Shown here piece after piece: positions 1 through 6,945 of a stretch of DNA of 64,000 nt. Made by a program: the position numbers and the translations under genes. Source of the stretch: Mucilaginibacter_A sp964251965. GTDB taxonomy: Bacteria > Bacteroidota > Bacteroidia > Sphingobacteriales > Sphingobacteriaceae. Position 1 is the first letter of the stretch; each line of letters begins with the position of its first letter. Location of the stretch: assembly GCA_964251965.1 (NCBI GenBank), contig CAXULQ010000009.1, forward strand, positions 62,001-126,000. Reading direction: 5' to 3'. The notes below the pieces were generated by a model, which ran no database searches, had not been told where the DNA came from, and was given only the letters and a program-made list of their open reading frames with translations.

Positions 1-302
1 GAAACCAATACGCAGAGCACATCATGAAAACCAACTAAAGGAATATTGCCTGCGAGCACCAACCCAACTTTTTTACCGGTAAAAACAGTACCGGCATCCT
101 TTGGCAGCCATTTTTCCAAATCCTTTTGGTTCAGCATTTTGCCGATTGCCTGCACTGCCTGCAAAACATTTTCTGGTGTAAACCAGGCGTTGTACTGGCG
201 TTCCTGTGCTATCAATTGTAAAAGTTCTTCGGATGGGTTTAACAGTTCTTCGCATAAACCAATCAAAGTTTCTGTTAAAGTGTGTTTAATCAATTCTGAC
301 AT
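1..302 (-). CDS. Acyl-CoA reductase, LuxC-like (N-terminal part; runs off the left edge)
   Basis: Only the first ~100 codons are in the window; the gene continues past base 1. The ATG at 302-300 begins MSELIKHTL. The fragment contains KKVGLVLAGNIPLVGFHD, the nucleotide-binding entry strand typical of the LuxC/acyl-CoA reductase family, which reduces acyl-CoA or acyl-enzyme to aldehyde with NADPH. It is divergent from the ferredoxin gene (116 bp between starts). A LuxE-like acyl-protein synthetase lies at 35.2 kb, so both halves of a fatty-aldehyde system may be present, though not adjacent. Family call is from the conserved segment only. Confidence 0.8.
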   Translation of the reverse strand, partial: MSELIKHTLTETLIGLCEELLNPSEELLQLIAQERQYNAWFTPENVLQAVQAIGKMLNQKDLEKWLPKDAGTVFTGKKVGLVLAGNIPLVGFHDVLCVLV

Positions 303-342
303 ATAAATAGCAAAGCTTAAAACTTGAAAATGCAAAATTTGT

Positions 343-350
343 TATCTTTG
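343..350 (+). promoter_or_regulatory. Predicted Bacteroidetes-type -7 box for the ferredoxin gene
   Basis: TATCTTTG matches the Bacteroidetes -7 consensus TAnnTTTG. A TTG at 324-326 lies upstream, slightly closer than the usual -33 spacing. The box sits 69 bases before the ferredoxin start. Confidence 0.5.
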
Positions 351-418
351 TGGAACATAACTGTACAGCGGAATTGCCGTATAGCAAATGTATCATTTAG
401 CTTTTTAGGATTTAACTT

Positions 419-772
419 ATGGCGATTAAAATTACCGATGAATGTATCAACTGCGGGGCTTGCGAACCGGAGTGTCCCAACAATGCCATTTATGATGCTG
501 GTGCCGCCTGGAAATTTTCTGAAGGGACAGCTTTAAAAGGAATTATTGATTTTGGAGATGGTTCTACTTTAAATGCCGAAGAGCCAAATTCTGCAATTTC
601 CGACGAGGTTTATTATATCGTTTCTGATAAATGTACTGAATGCGTAGGTTTTCATGACGAACCGCAATGTGCAGCCGTTTGCCCGGTTGATTGCTGTGTG
701 GACGATGAAGATGTGCGTGAAACTAAAGAAGAATTGCTGGCTAAAAAAACTTGGCTGCACATGGAAGAATAG
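419..772 (+). CDS. 4Fe-4S dicluster ferredoxin
   Basis: A 117-residue soluble electron carrier. Cluster 1 is C9-x2-C12-x2-C15-x3-C19 (ECINCGACEPECP). Cluster 2 lies around residues 74-97 (CTECVGFHDEPQC...CPVDC), with the long insertion between its first cysteines seen in 7Fe/8Fe bacterial ferredoxins. A spacer of about 45 residues lies between the clusters. It is divergent from the acyl-CoA reductase and followed by a hairpin terminator at 792, so it is probably monocistronic. The redox partner is not evident from the sequence. Confidence 0.93.
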   Translation: MAIKITDECINCGACEPECPNNAIYDAGAAWKFSEGTALKGIIDFGDGSTLNAEEPNSAISDEVYYIVSDKCTECVGFHDEPQCAAVCPVDCCVDDEDVRETKEELLAKKTWLHMEE

Positions 773-791
773 TTTTTATAATTGAACTTTT

Positions 792-824
792 AAAGGGAAT
801 GCAAGGTTTGTGTTCCCTTTTTTT
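792..824 (+). terminator. Rho-independent terminator after ferredoxin
   Basis: The 8-bp stem AAAGGGAA / TTCCCTTT (792-799 with 813-820) is followed directly by a T run. Its position supports ending the ferredoxin transcript here and starting the next gene downstream at 837 rather than at an in-frame ATG inside the hairpin loop region (810). Confidence 0.75.
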
Positions 825-836
825 ATATCTTCAAAA

Positions 837-1601
837 ATGCAATATGGTTTAATTAATCTGGCTATAGTTCCGTTAAGGGAAGAAGCAGTGCACCGCGCCC
901 AACAGGTATCACAATTGCTGTTTGGCGAAGGTTTCCTGGTGTTGGATAAGAAAGGCGAATGGTTAAAAATCCAGGCAAAAGACGATGGATATATCGGTTG
1001 GATGCAAGCCCAGCAATGTGTTTTATTTGATGGCGAACTGTTTGATCAAATTAAACAAAAGCAATTACAATTAACGCATGATGCAGTTACGGTTGTGCAT
1101 AAACATATCGGTAATTCTTTTTTGTATTTACCTGCGGGAAGCCGGATAGATGGCCTTGAACACGGAAAGTTTATTATCGGCGCAACTACTTTTGAACTGT
1201 TGCAGCCTCTTTCTAACCCTCCGGAAAGCTTAATTGCTTATGCACATACTTTTTTAAATACGCCTTATTTGTGGGGTGGCCGTACGCATTTTGGTATTGA
1301 TTGCTCTGGCTTTGCACAAGCTGTTTACAAGCAAAGCGGCATACAATTAAAACGCGATGCCTGGCAACAAGCCGAACAAGGTAAGTTAGTGGATTTTTTA
1401 CAAGCCGCTTTACCTGGCGATTTAGCTTTTTTTGATAACGAAGAAGGCAGGATTATCCACGTTGGCATTATGCTGAATAACGAACAGATTATTCATGCTT
1501 CGGGAAGTGTAAAAATTGATCGGATTGATAACCAGGGCATTTATTCCGCAACGCAAAAAAAATATACACACAATCTGCGCATTATCAAACGCTTCTTTTA
1601 G
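837..1601 (+). CDS. NlpC/P60 family (C40) cell-wall peptidase
   Basis: A 254-residue protein starting MQYGLINLAIVPLR. An in-frame ATG nine codons upstream lies within the preceding terminator, so 837 is preferred. The N-terminal ~110 residues look like SH3-type domains that dock the enzyme on peptidoglycan. The C-terminal NlpC/P60 domain has the catalytic Cys in THFGIDCSGFAQ and the His in RIIHVGIML; family members cleave gamma-D-Glu-diaminopimelate or related stem-peptide bonds. No signal peptide is visible, suggesting cytoplasmic action on recycled muropeptides (inference; similar to gamma-D-glutamyl-L-diamino acid endopeptidases). It converges with the DUF4142 lipoprotein. Confidence 0.88.
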   Translation: MQYGLINLAIVPLREEAVHRAQQVSQLLFGEGFLVLDKKGEWLKIQAKDDGYIGWMQAQQCVLFDGELFDQIKQKQLQLTHDAVTVVHKHIGNSFLYLPAGSRIDGLEHGKFIIGATTFELLQPLSNPPESLIAYAHTFLNTPYLWGGRTHFGIDCSGFAQAVYKQSGIQLKRDAWQQAEQGKLVDFLQAALPGDLAFFDNEEGRIIHVGIMLNNEQIIHASGSVKIDRIDNQGIYSATQKKYTHNLRIIKRFF

Positions 1602-1610
1602 CAGCAAAAA

Positions 1611-1642
1611 AAATGGAACGTTAACCAAATAACGTTCCATTT
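1611..1642. terminator. Bidirectional terminator between convergent genes
   Basis: A perfect 13-bp inverted repeat (1611-1623 with 1630-1642, loop ACCAAA) with A and T runs on the two sides, placed between the NlpC gene (+) and the lipoprotein gene (-). It can serve both transcripts. Confidence 0.8.
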
Positions 1643-1651
1643 TTTATATGA

Positions 1652-1663
1652 TAAAAACAGTAT
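1652..1663 (+). repeat. Dispersed motif TAAAAACAGTAT (intergenic copy)
   Basis: An exact copy of the TAAAAnnAGYAT family (nn = AC), in the spacer just past the bidirectional terminator. The usual T-rich stretch precedes it. Confidence 0.7.
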
Positions 1664-1666
1664 CAA

Positions 1667-2278
1667 TTACATCTTTTTATCAATCGCTTTGATCATAGTT
1701 TGGTGCATTTTTAACACTGGAAGTGTAGTTGAAGCAAAAGATTTTACATCGGCGTCTTTTCCGTTTTTAGATTCGTCTTCAAACATTTTTACATCTTTGT
1801 CATGGTCATCAACCATCGCTTTTACGTAAGCTTTGTCAAAATCTTTACCCGTTTTTTTGCTGAGGCCGTCTATTACTTTTTGCTCATCGTTACCTACAAC
1901 CGCTGGCAGTGTAATGTTTTTTTGTTTGGCTAAAGCTTTCATTTGGTCATTTGCTTTGGTATGGTCTGTTACCATTTTAGCACCAAAAGCTTTAACATCC
2001 GCGCTCGTCGCTTTTTGCTGTGCCATCTGGCCTAATTGTACTTCTGCCATGCCTCCGCTTGCTGCTTTCACTGCAAAATCAGCATCATCTTTATCTACTT
2101 TTAATACAGCACCAGCCGTTTTTGCCGTAGTGTCTTTTGATGACAGCATGCCGGAAGTATCTTTGGTAGAGTTAGAATCTTTGGCAACCTCTGTACTGTT
2201 GGTTTTGCTGGAACTGTTGCATGCTTGTAAAGCAAGTGCAGTAGCTGCAGCTAAAAATAATACATTCAATTTTTTCAT
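1667..2278 (-). CDS. DUF4142 lipoprotein
   Basis: A 203-residue protein with a lipoprotein signal (MKKLNVLFLAAATALALQAC; lipidated Cys about residue 20), a Ser/Thr/Lys-rich linker, then a DUF4142 helical-bundle domain from ~65 to the end. The domain carries the family's histidines (MVTDHTKAND, VDDHDKDVKMFE, LKMHQTMIK), a pattern of ferritin-like four-helix bundles, although metal binding is not shown. Probably anchored in the outer membrane facing the periplasm. Role unknown; in other bacteria such genes often track with stress response (established association, not seen here). Confidence 0.85.
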   Translation of the reverse strand: MKKLNVLFLAAATALALQACNSSSKTNSTEVAKDSNSTKDTSGMLSSKDTTAKTAGAVLKVDKDDADFAVKAASGGMAEVQLGQMAQQKATSADVKAFGAKMVTDHTKANDQMKALAKQKNITLPAVVGNDEQKVIDGLSKKTGKDFDKAYVKAMVDDHDKDVKMFEDESKNGKDADVKSFASTTLPVLKMHQTMIKAIDKKM

Positions 2279-2403
2279 GGTTTCTTCTTTTATTATGTTA
2301 GTTTATTGATTACAACAGTATTAAGAATCTGTTTGTTCACAAATAAACTTTTTAGTTAAAAGAAATTGTTGTGGAAAAATCTTCTTCAGGTGCTTAAAAC
2401 AAG

Positions 2404-3312
2404 CTAAAATTCAAAATTCCAAATCATCACCAATTTATCATCGCTCACAGAAACCAGCTGACTGCCATCCGCACTCCAGGCAATTTTATTGATCGATAAA
2501 CGATGTACCGGAAACCCTTTTTCCCTGCTGATAATTTTGTACAATTTAAAATCATCCGAACCCCAGATTTTGATACTTTTATCCATACTTGCCGTAGCAA
2601 AATAAGGTTCGGTTGGATGAAAAGTAATGCAATTAACCGCAAATAAATGTGCAGGAATATTTTTGATAAGTTCGAAAATTTTGCAATTCCAAACCTTTAA
2701 TTGAGCATCACGGGAACCCGAAATCAAATAATCTCCGTTAGGCGCATAAGCAACCGAAAAAACAGGCAAAGTATGGCCGGTTAAGGTTCTGATTGGTGTA
2801 TAATCTTCCAAATCATAAATACGGACATGATTATCCCGGCAGCCAAAAGCAACCTGTTTATTTTGGGTCGAAATACTGATGGAACGAACCGTATCCGAAG
2901 AAACCGGAATGGAATGCAGCAAACTCAAATTATCTAAACTCCAAACCGAAACAGCACCATCTTCGCTTGCAACCAGCAATTCTTTTTTATTTGGAACAGA
3001 TTGAATATCAAATATCGGTTTTTGGTGATGTTTTAAAGTGGAAACAATTTTTTGCTGAATAAAATCGAATACCAAAACATCGCCATTTCGCAAACCGGCA
3101 AACAAAAGCGGATAACCGGCCGGACAATGTATCGCATAAAGCGAAGTAGCCACCGAAAACATCACTTTAATAAAAGCATTGGTTTTGAGGCTCCATTCTA
3201 CCAAACCTTTATCGTTTCCGGCAGTAAAAATTATGCCCGGCTTTTGCGAAAAAGCTAAAGCAAATATCGGGTTGATATGACCGGAAAGTTCTGCTGATTT
3301 TTCAACTTGCAT
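2404..3312 (-). CDS. WD40 repeat protein
   Basis: A 302-residue all-beta protein with about seven WD40 blades, e.g. LSGHINPIFALAFS, LTGHTLPVFSVAYAPNGDYLISGSRDAQLKVWN, and HLFAVNCITFHPTEPYFATASMDKSIKIWG. No signal peptide or other domain is present, so it is a cytoplasmic propeller scaffold. It lies downstream of hisIE in the same orientation but is separated by a 110-bp spacer with an inverted repeat, so it may be the last gene of the his transcript or independently expressed. Function not assignable; no sequence link to histidine synthesis. Confidence 0.85.
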   Translation of the reverse strand: MQVEKSAELSGHINPIFALAFSQKPGIIFTAGNDKGLVEWSLKTNAFIKVMFSVATSLYAIHCPAGYPLLFAGLRNGDVLVFDFIQQKIVSTLKHHQKPIFDIQSVPNKKELLVASEDGAVSVWSLDNLSLLHSIPVSSDTVRSISISTQNKQVAFGCRDNHVRIYDLEDYTPIRTLTGHTLPVFSVAYAPNGDYLISGSRDAQLKVWNCKIFELIKNIPAHLFAVNCITFHPTEPYFATASMDKSIKIWGSDDFKLYKIISREKGFPVHRLSINKIAWSADGSQLVSVSDDKLVMIWNFEF

Positions 3313-3336
3313 TCAGTTTTAAGTTATGAGTTGTCT

Positions 3337-3424
3337 GTTGTGGGTTTTGGGTTGAAAGCAAAGTTTTATATTTCAGTTAAGTTTAAACCAAGAACCGGAA
3401 ACCCGCAACCCAAAACTCACAACT
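3337..3424. repeat. Imperfect inverted repeat between WD40 gene and hisIE
   Basis: GTTGTGGGTTTTGGGTT (3337-3353) faces AACCCAAAACTCACAAC (3407-3423) with one mismatch over about 16 bp and a ~53-base loop. No T run follows, so it is an intergenic repeat or mRNA hairpin rather than a classical terminator. The right arm abuts the hisIE stop codon. Confidence 0.55.
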
Positions 3425-4005
3425 TATTTATGCCTGCTTTCCAGATTTTTAGCAATCGTTTCTAAGCTGAGGTTTTTCTCCCGAAGTAAAAATAATAAAT
3501 GGAAAACCAAGTCGGATGCTTCGTTTATCAGGTCAAATTCTGTTTCGGCTAAAGCGGCAATTACGGTTTCCACGCCTTCTTCGCCAACTTTCTGTGCAAT
3601 TTTATTCAGCCCTTTTTTACGCATTTTGCTGATGTATGAACCTTCCTGCGGGTTTTCGTAACGATCTTGGATAATATTTTCCAACTCAAAAATAAAATTC
3701 TGGTTATGTTCTGTCTGGAAACAACTGCGCGAACCGGTGTGGCAAGTCGGCCCGTCGGCTTTGGCTTTAATCAAAATGGTGTCTTGGTCGCAATCCACAA
3801 ATACTTCTTTTACATGCAAAAAATTGCCGCTGGTTTCGCCTTTGGTCCACAAACGGTTTTTAGAGCGGGAAAAAAAGGTTACCACTTTTTCTGCGGAGGT
3901 TTTATCGAAAGCTTCCTGGTTCATGTAGCCCAACATCAGCACTTCCAGCGTTTGGTAGTCTTGAATGATGACTGGCAAAAGGCCAGTATTTTTATCGAAA
4001 TTCAT
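3424..4005 (-). CDS. hisIE: Bifunctional phosphoribosyl-AMP cyclohydrolase / phosphoribosyl-ATP pyrophosphatase HisIE
   Basis: A 193-residue fusion catalysing steps 2 and 3 of histidine synthesis. The N-terminal HisI domain (~1-105) has the Mg/Zn-binding signature DCDQDTILIKAKADGPTCHTG with SRSCF. The C-terminal HisE domain (~110-193) has the EEGVETVIAALAE helix with its acidic metal ligands and DLVFHLLFLL. Length fits the two-domain form. Last biosynthetic gene of the operon, 38 bp after hisF; the spacer carries a copy of the dispersed motif at 4022. A second motif copy (3801-3812) lies within the coding sequence without changing the frame. Confidence 0.96.
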   Translation of the reverse strand: MNFDKNTGLLPVIIQDYQTLEVLMLGYMNQEAFDKTSAEKVVTFFSRSKNRLWTKGETSGNFLHVKEVFVDCDQDTILIKAKADGPTCHTGSRSCFQTEHNQNFIFELENIIQDRYENPQEGSYISKMRKKGLNKIAQKVGEEGVETVIAALAETEFDLINEASDLVFHLLFLLREKNLSLETIAKNLESRHK

Positions 4006-4021
4006 ATTAAATTTTATGCTG

Positions 4022-4033
4022 TAAAAGAAGTAT
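4022..4033 (+). repeat. Dispersed motif TAAAAGAAGTAT in the hisF-hisIE spacer
   Basis: An exact copy of TAAAAnnAGYAT (nn = GA), preceded by ATTTTATGCTG, the T-rich upstream block seen at most copies. It lies just before the hisIE start when read on the minus strand. Confidence 0.7.
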
Positions 4034-4043
4034 TACGAATTAC

Positions 4044-4877
4044 TTAGACTCTTATTTCGATGTTATTATTCCTTAAAGTCTGCTTTAAATCCGGAATCAA
4101 AATCTCGCCATAATGAAAAACCGAAGCAGCCAAAGCCGCATCAACGCCAGCTTTTTGAAACACATCTACAAAATGCTGCTGGTTTCCGGCACCGCCGGAA
4201 GCAATTAATGGAATGCTGATTTGATCGTTAATTTCCTTTAAAAAATCACAATCAAATCCAGCTTTTGTACCATCGTGATCCATGGAAGTCAACAGGATTT
4301 CGCCTGCGCCTCGGCTTTCTGCTTCTTTTATCCATGTAAAAGTTTCATGTTCGGTTGCAATTCTTCCGCCATTTAAATGAACTATATTTTGATTGCCAAC
4401 ACGACGTGTATCAACTGCAATCACCACAAATTGAACGCCGAAAGCTTTAGCCAGTTCATCAATCATTTTCGGGTTACGCACCGCTGCGGAATTGATCGAG
4501 ATTTTATCAGCACCCGAGTTTAATAAAATATCAGCATCTGCAATTTCATTGATTCCGCCGCCAATCGTAAACGGAATATTCACGTTTCGGGCAACCGCTT
4601 TTACCAGTTCTACCATCGTTTTGCGGCGTTCGTGCGTTGCAGTTATGTCGAGAAAAACCAGTTCGTCCGCGCCTTGCTGCGAATATTGCCAGGCCAGTTC
4701 CACCGGATCGCCGGCATCGCGCAAATCCACAAAATTGACACCTTTTACCGTTCGGCCATCTTTTACATCGAGGCAGGGGACGATGCGTTTGGCTAAACCC
4801 CCGAAGGGAAAACTTTTAGATATATTTATTTCTTCCAAAACTAAATTTAAGTTATCAAATGCTTTTATTGGTAACAC
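4044..4877 (-). CDS. hisF: Imidazole glycerol phosphate synthase cyclase subunit HisF (abnormal N-terminus)
   Basis: A (beta/alpha)8 cyclase that works with HisH to make IGP and AICAR. Catalytic aspartates are visible in VPCLDVKDGRTVKG and VVIAVDTRRVG; phosphate-binding glycines in FTIGGGI and LIASGGAGN. The family normally starts ML-x-KRI-x-PCLD. Here the residue before LAKRIVPCLD is Gly (GGT), not Met, and no ATG exists in frame between the upstream stop (4929-4931) and that point. The best available start is GTG at 4877, giving a 27-residue extension that overlaps the end of the 55-aa gene upstream; TTG at 4838 is an alternative. The native start seems to have been lost when the PIN cassette entered the operon (inference). 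Confidence 0.93.
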   Translation of the reverse strand: MLPIKAFDNLNLVLEEINISKSFPFGGLAKRIVPCLDVKDGRTVKGVNFVDLRDAGDPVELAWQYSQQGADELVFLDITATHERRKTMVELVKAVARNVNIPFTIGGGINEIADADILLNSGADKISINSAAVRNPKMIDELAKAFGVQFVVIAVDTRRVGNQNIVHLNGGRIATEHETFTWIKEAESRGAGEILLTSMDHDGTKAGFDCDFLKEINDQISIPLIASGGAGNQQHFVDVFQKAGVDAALAASVFHYGEILIPDLKQTLRNNNIEIRV

Positions 4878-5022
4878 CGCTTGAGATTTTAAGATTATAT
4901 TTTTCTCTGATGGCCTGCATTTCTTGCTTTAAAATTTCCGGGTGCTTCCAGTATTTCTCACTTAAATTTTCACGTATTTCCCTCATCATCAATACCGCAT
5001 CAAACTTTTTTTCCTTGTCCAT
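4855..5022 (-). CDS. Small 55-aa protein, probable antitoxin partner of the PIN toxin
   Basis: ATG at 5022, TGA at 4855. The product begins MDKEKKFDAVLMMREIRENL and is highly charged and helical, with REIRENLSEKYW and EILKQEMQAIREKY. It starts two bases after the PIN stop codon, so the two are translationally coupled. Small proteins of the form KFDAVxMMREIRxxLS next to PIN genes are a known antitoxin type in Bacteroidetes and cyanobacteria (my recollection of the family). The 3' end overlaps the extended hisF reading frame by 23 bases in a different frame. Confidence 0.7.
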   Translation of the reverse strand: MDKEKKFDAVLMMREIRENLSEKYWKHPEILKQEMQAIREKYNLKISSGVTNKSI

Positions 5023-5024
5023 TA

Positions 5025-5474
5025 TTACAAATTTAGAATTTCTCTTGGTGTCCTGATTTCAATCAAATTATAACCAAGTTTTAAATTGATTGAGTTATAA
5101 AGCTTGATGCGGCTAAGATTAACAATATGCTTAAAATTCCAACTTGCCAAAACATCAGCATTGTTTAAAGTTGCAAGCGCAATATGCAGGGCATCATTGT
5201 AACTTTTATTGGTTAAAGCACCTTCGTTGATATAAGTTTCCGCCAGATTAATTGCCTCATCTGTAATACCTATTGTTATTTGATTGCCGGCTGGAACTTC
5301 ATGTATTTTCTCTCTAACTTCCTGCCGGGCAAATTCAAGTTCTTGTAAAGTCAAATCCGACAATATGATAAACTTTGTTCCTGCTTTAAATTCTTCAAAT
5401 AAAGCTACAGACCATTCTTTAAATTCTTTGTCAAAACAACCTCCAATGGTGGATGTGTCTGTATAAACATTCAT
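5025..5474 (-). CDS. PIN-domain protein (VapC-like ribonuclease toxin)
   Basis: A 149-residue protein starting MNVYTDTSTIGG (ATG 5474; a TTG two codons upstream is less likely). PIN-fold acidic residues are in place: D in YTDTST, E in LTLQELEFA, D in YNDALHIALA, and D/N in ADVLASWNFKH. These form the Mg site of VapC-type endoribonucleases. It sits between hisA (15 bp) and hisF in the same orientation, an unrelated cassette inside a biosynthetic operon. The toxin gene precedes its presumed antitoxin, the reverse of the common order. Activity is inferred, not shown. Confidence 0.85.
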   Translation of the reverse strand: MNVYTDTSTIGGCFDKEFKEWSVALFEEFKAGTKFIILSDLTLQELEFARQEVREKIHEVPAGNQITIGITDEAINLAETYINEGALTNKSYNDALHIALATLNNADVLASWNFKHIVNLSRIKLYNSINLKLGYNLIEIRTPREILNL

Positions 5475-5489
5475 TTGCAAAATCGGGGG

Positions 5490-6239
5490 TTACAAACTCG
5501 CCATCGCTTTCAAATTCCATTCTTTAATTTCTTCAACAGAAATATGGTTTTCATAAATTGCTTTTCCGACTACGCAGGATTCTACGCTGATTTCATTCAA
5601 CTTTTCAATATCGCCCATCGAACTTACACCGCCGGAAGCAATCAGTTTGATAAAAGGTGAATGGTCCAAAAGTTTTTCATACAGCTCAATTCCGGCACCG
5701 CCCAGTTTTCCGTCTTTATTAATATCGGTACATAAAAACCGGAAAAAACCTAAATCCAGACAACGGTCAACATAATCCATCAGTTTAACCGGCGAACTTT
5801 CCATCCAGCCGGAATATTTAATCACTTCGTCCAAAACATCAATGGCAATCACAATCTGATCGGCACTATAATTTTTGCCGGTAAAAGAAGCACTCAGCCC
5901 ATCCAGAAAAGTTGGGTTGCTGATCGCCTGTGTCCCAACAATTACCCGATGGATACCGGCACCAACCAGCTCTTTTATCTTTTCAATACTGCGCACACCG
6001 CCGCCATATTGTACTTTCATGGCTGTTTTATGGATGATTTTGGCCAAATATTCCTGGTTGCTGAAATCGCCTTTTGCACCATTTAAATCAATAATATGGA
6101 TAAAATCGGTTCCGTTGGATTGGTATCTTTCAATCATTCCTTCCAGCGTAACGTCGTAATTGGTTACCTGTTTGTAGTCGCCTTCGCGCAGGCGGACAAC
6201 TTTTTTATCCAGAATATCAATGGCAGGAATGATGTACAT
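5490..6239 (-). CDS. hisA: ProFAR isomerase HisA
   Basis: 1-(5-phosphoribosyl)-5-[(phosphoribosylamino)methylideneamino]imidazole-4-carboxamide isomerase, step 4 of histidine synthesis. A (beta/alpha)8 barrel starting MYIIPAIDILDKKVVRL with the catalytic Asp of AIDIL and the second Asp in IVIAIDVLDEVIKYSGW. Phosphate loops are VQYGGGVRS and LIASGGVSS. An in-frame ATG five codons upstream (6254) overlaps the hisH stop in a TAATG arrangement and could also be used; family alignment favours 6239. A dispersed-motif near-copy (5882-5893) lies inside, encoding SASFTGK in frame. Confidence 0.95.
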   Translation of the reverse strand: MYIIPAIDILDKKVVRLREGDYKQVTNYDVTLEGMIERYQSNGTDFIHIIDLNGAKGDFSNQEYLAKIIHKTAMKVQYGGGVRSIEKIKELVGAGIHRVIVGTQAISNPTFLDGLSASFTGKNYSADQIVIAIDVLDEVIKYSGWMESSPVKLMDYVDRCLDLGFFRFLCTDINKDGKLGGAGIELYEKLLDHSPFIKLIASGGVSSMGDIEKLNEISVESCVVGKAIYENHISVEEIKEWNLKAMASL

Positions 6240-6253
6240 ATTATTTTTTAACA

Positions 6254-6844
6254 TTAAAGGTGAGCAAAGTTGTTTAACAGCATTTCTCCTGCCGTACCGG
6301 ATTTTTCAGGATGGAACTGTACGCCATAAAAGTTATTTTTTTTGATGGCAGCCGAAAACTGAATACCGTATTTAGTTGAGGCTAAGGTATATAAATTATC
6401 ATGTTCGATAAAATAAGAATGTACAAAGTAAAAATAAGCCTGCGGATCAATGTTTTTAAACAAATCCTCCGTTTCTTTTGGATGAACCTGGTTCCAGCCG
6501 GTATGCGGAACTTTTAAACCCAATCCTTCTTTAAAACGAAGTGTTTTTATCGGGATAATATCCAATAAATCCGCATTTCCTTCTTCCGAAAAAGCCGTAA
6601 TCAGCTGCATCCCAACACAAATCCCTAAAACCGGTTTCGTGATTTTTAGGATGGCCGGAACCAAGCCCGTGCTTTCCAGTTTTTGCATCGCCGCGCCCGC
6701 ATGGCCAACACCCGGGATAATATAACGATCATATTGCCCGAAATCGCTTTCCTGCGCAATCATGCCATATTCAATTCCCAAACGGTCCAACGCAGCCGTT
6801 AAAGAGAAAATGTTTCCGGCACCATATTGAATAATTCCAATCAT
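6254..6844 (-). CDS. hisH: Imidazole glycerol phosphate synthase glutaminase subunit HisH
   Basis: A class I glutamine amidotransferase of 196 residues starting MIGIIQYGAGN. Catalytic Cys is in VLGICVGMQL, and the His/Glu pair in VQFHPEKSG, completing the triad. It supplies ammonia to HisF. The start at 6844 is preferred; an upstream TTG would put it in the inverted repeat that fills the hisB-hisH spacer. Its stop overlaps the upstream candidate hisA start, indicating coupling. HisH and HisF are separated by hisA and the PIN cassette. Confidence 0.95.
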   Translation of the reverse strand: MIGIIQYGAGNIFSLTAALDRLGIEYGMIAQESDFGQYDRYIIPGVGHAGAAMQKLESTGLVPAILKITKPVLGICVGMQLITAFSEEGNADLLDIIPIKTLRFKEGLGLKVPHTGWNQVHPKETEDLFKNIDPQAYFYFVHSYFIEHDNLYTLASTKYGIQFSAAIKKNNFYGVQFHPEKSGTAGEMLLNNFAHL

Positions 6845-6849
6845 TTTGT

Positions 6850-6937
6850 AGCTTTTAGCTGTCAGCAATCAGCTTTCGGCTCTTAGTAAACTTATTATAA
6901 AACTTTGCGTTCAGCTGATTGCTGATGGCTAAAAGCT
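6850..6937. repeat. Long inverted repeat in the hisB-hisH spacer
   Basis: Arms of 25 bases (6850-6874 and 6913-6937), beginning AGCTTTTAGC on one side and ending GCTAAAAGCT on the other, match at 23 of 25 positions around a 38-base loop. No T run follows, so it is probably an intergenic repeat element or mRNA processing hairpin within the his transcript. Transcription of hisH must read through it. Confidence 0.75.
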
Positions 6938-6945
6938 GAACGCTT

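Noticed and set aside
810..836. Earlier start for the NlpC/P60 gene
   Set aside because: The upstream ATG lies in the hairpin of the ferredoxin terminator; the start at 837 gives the more likely N-terminus.
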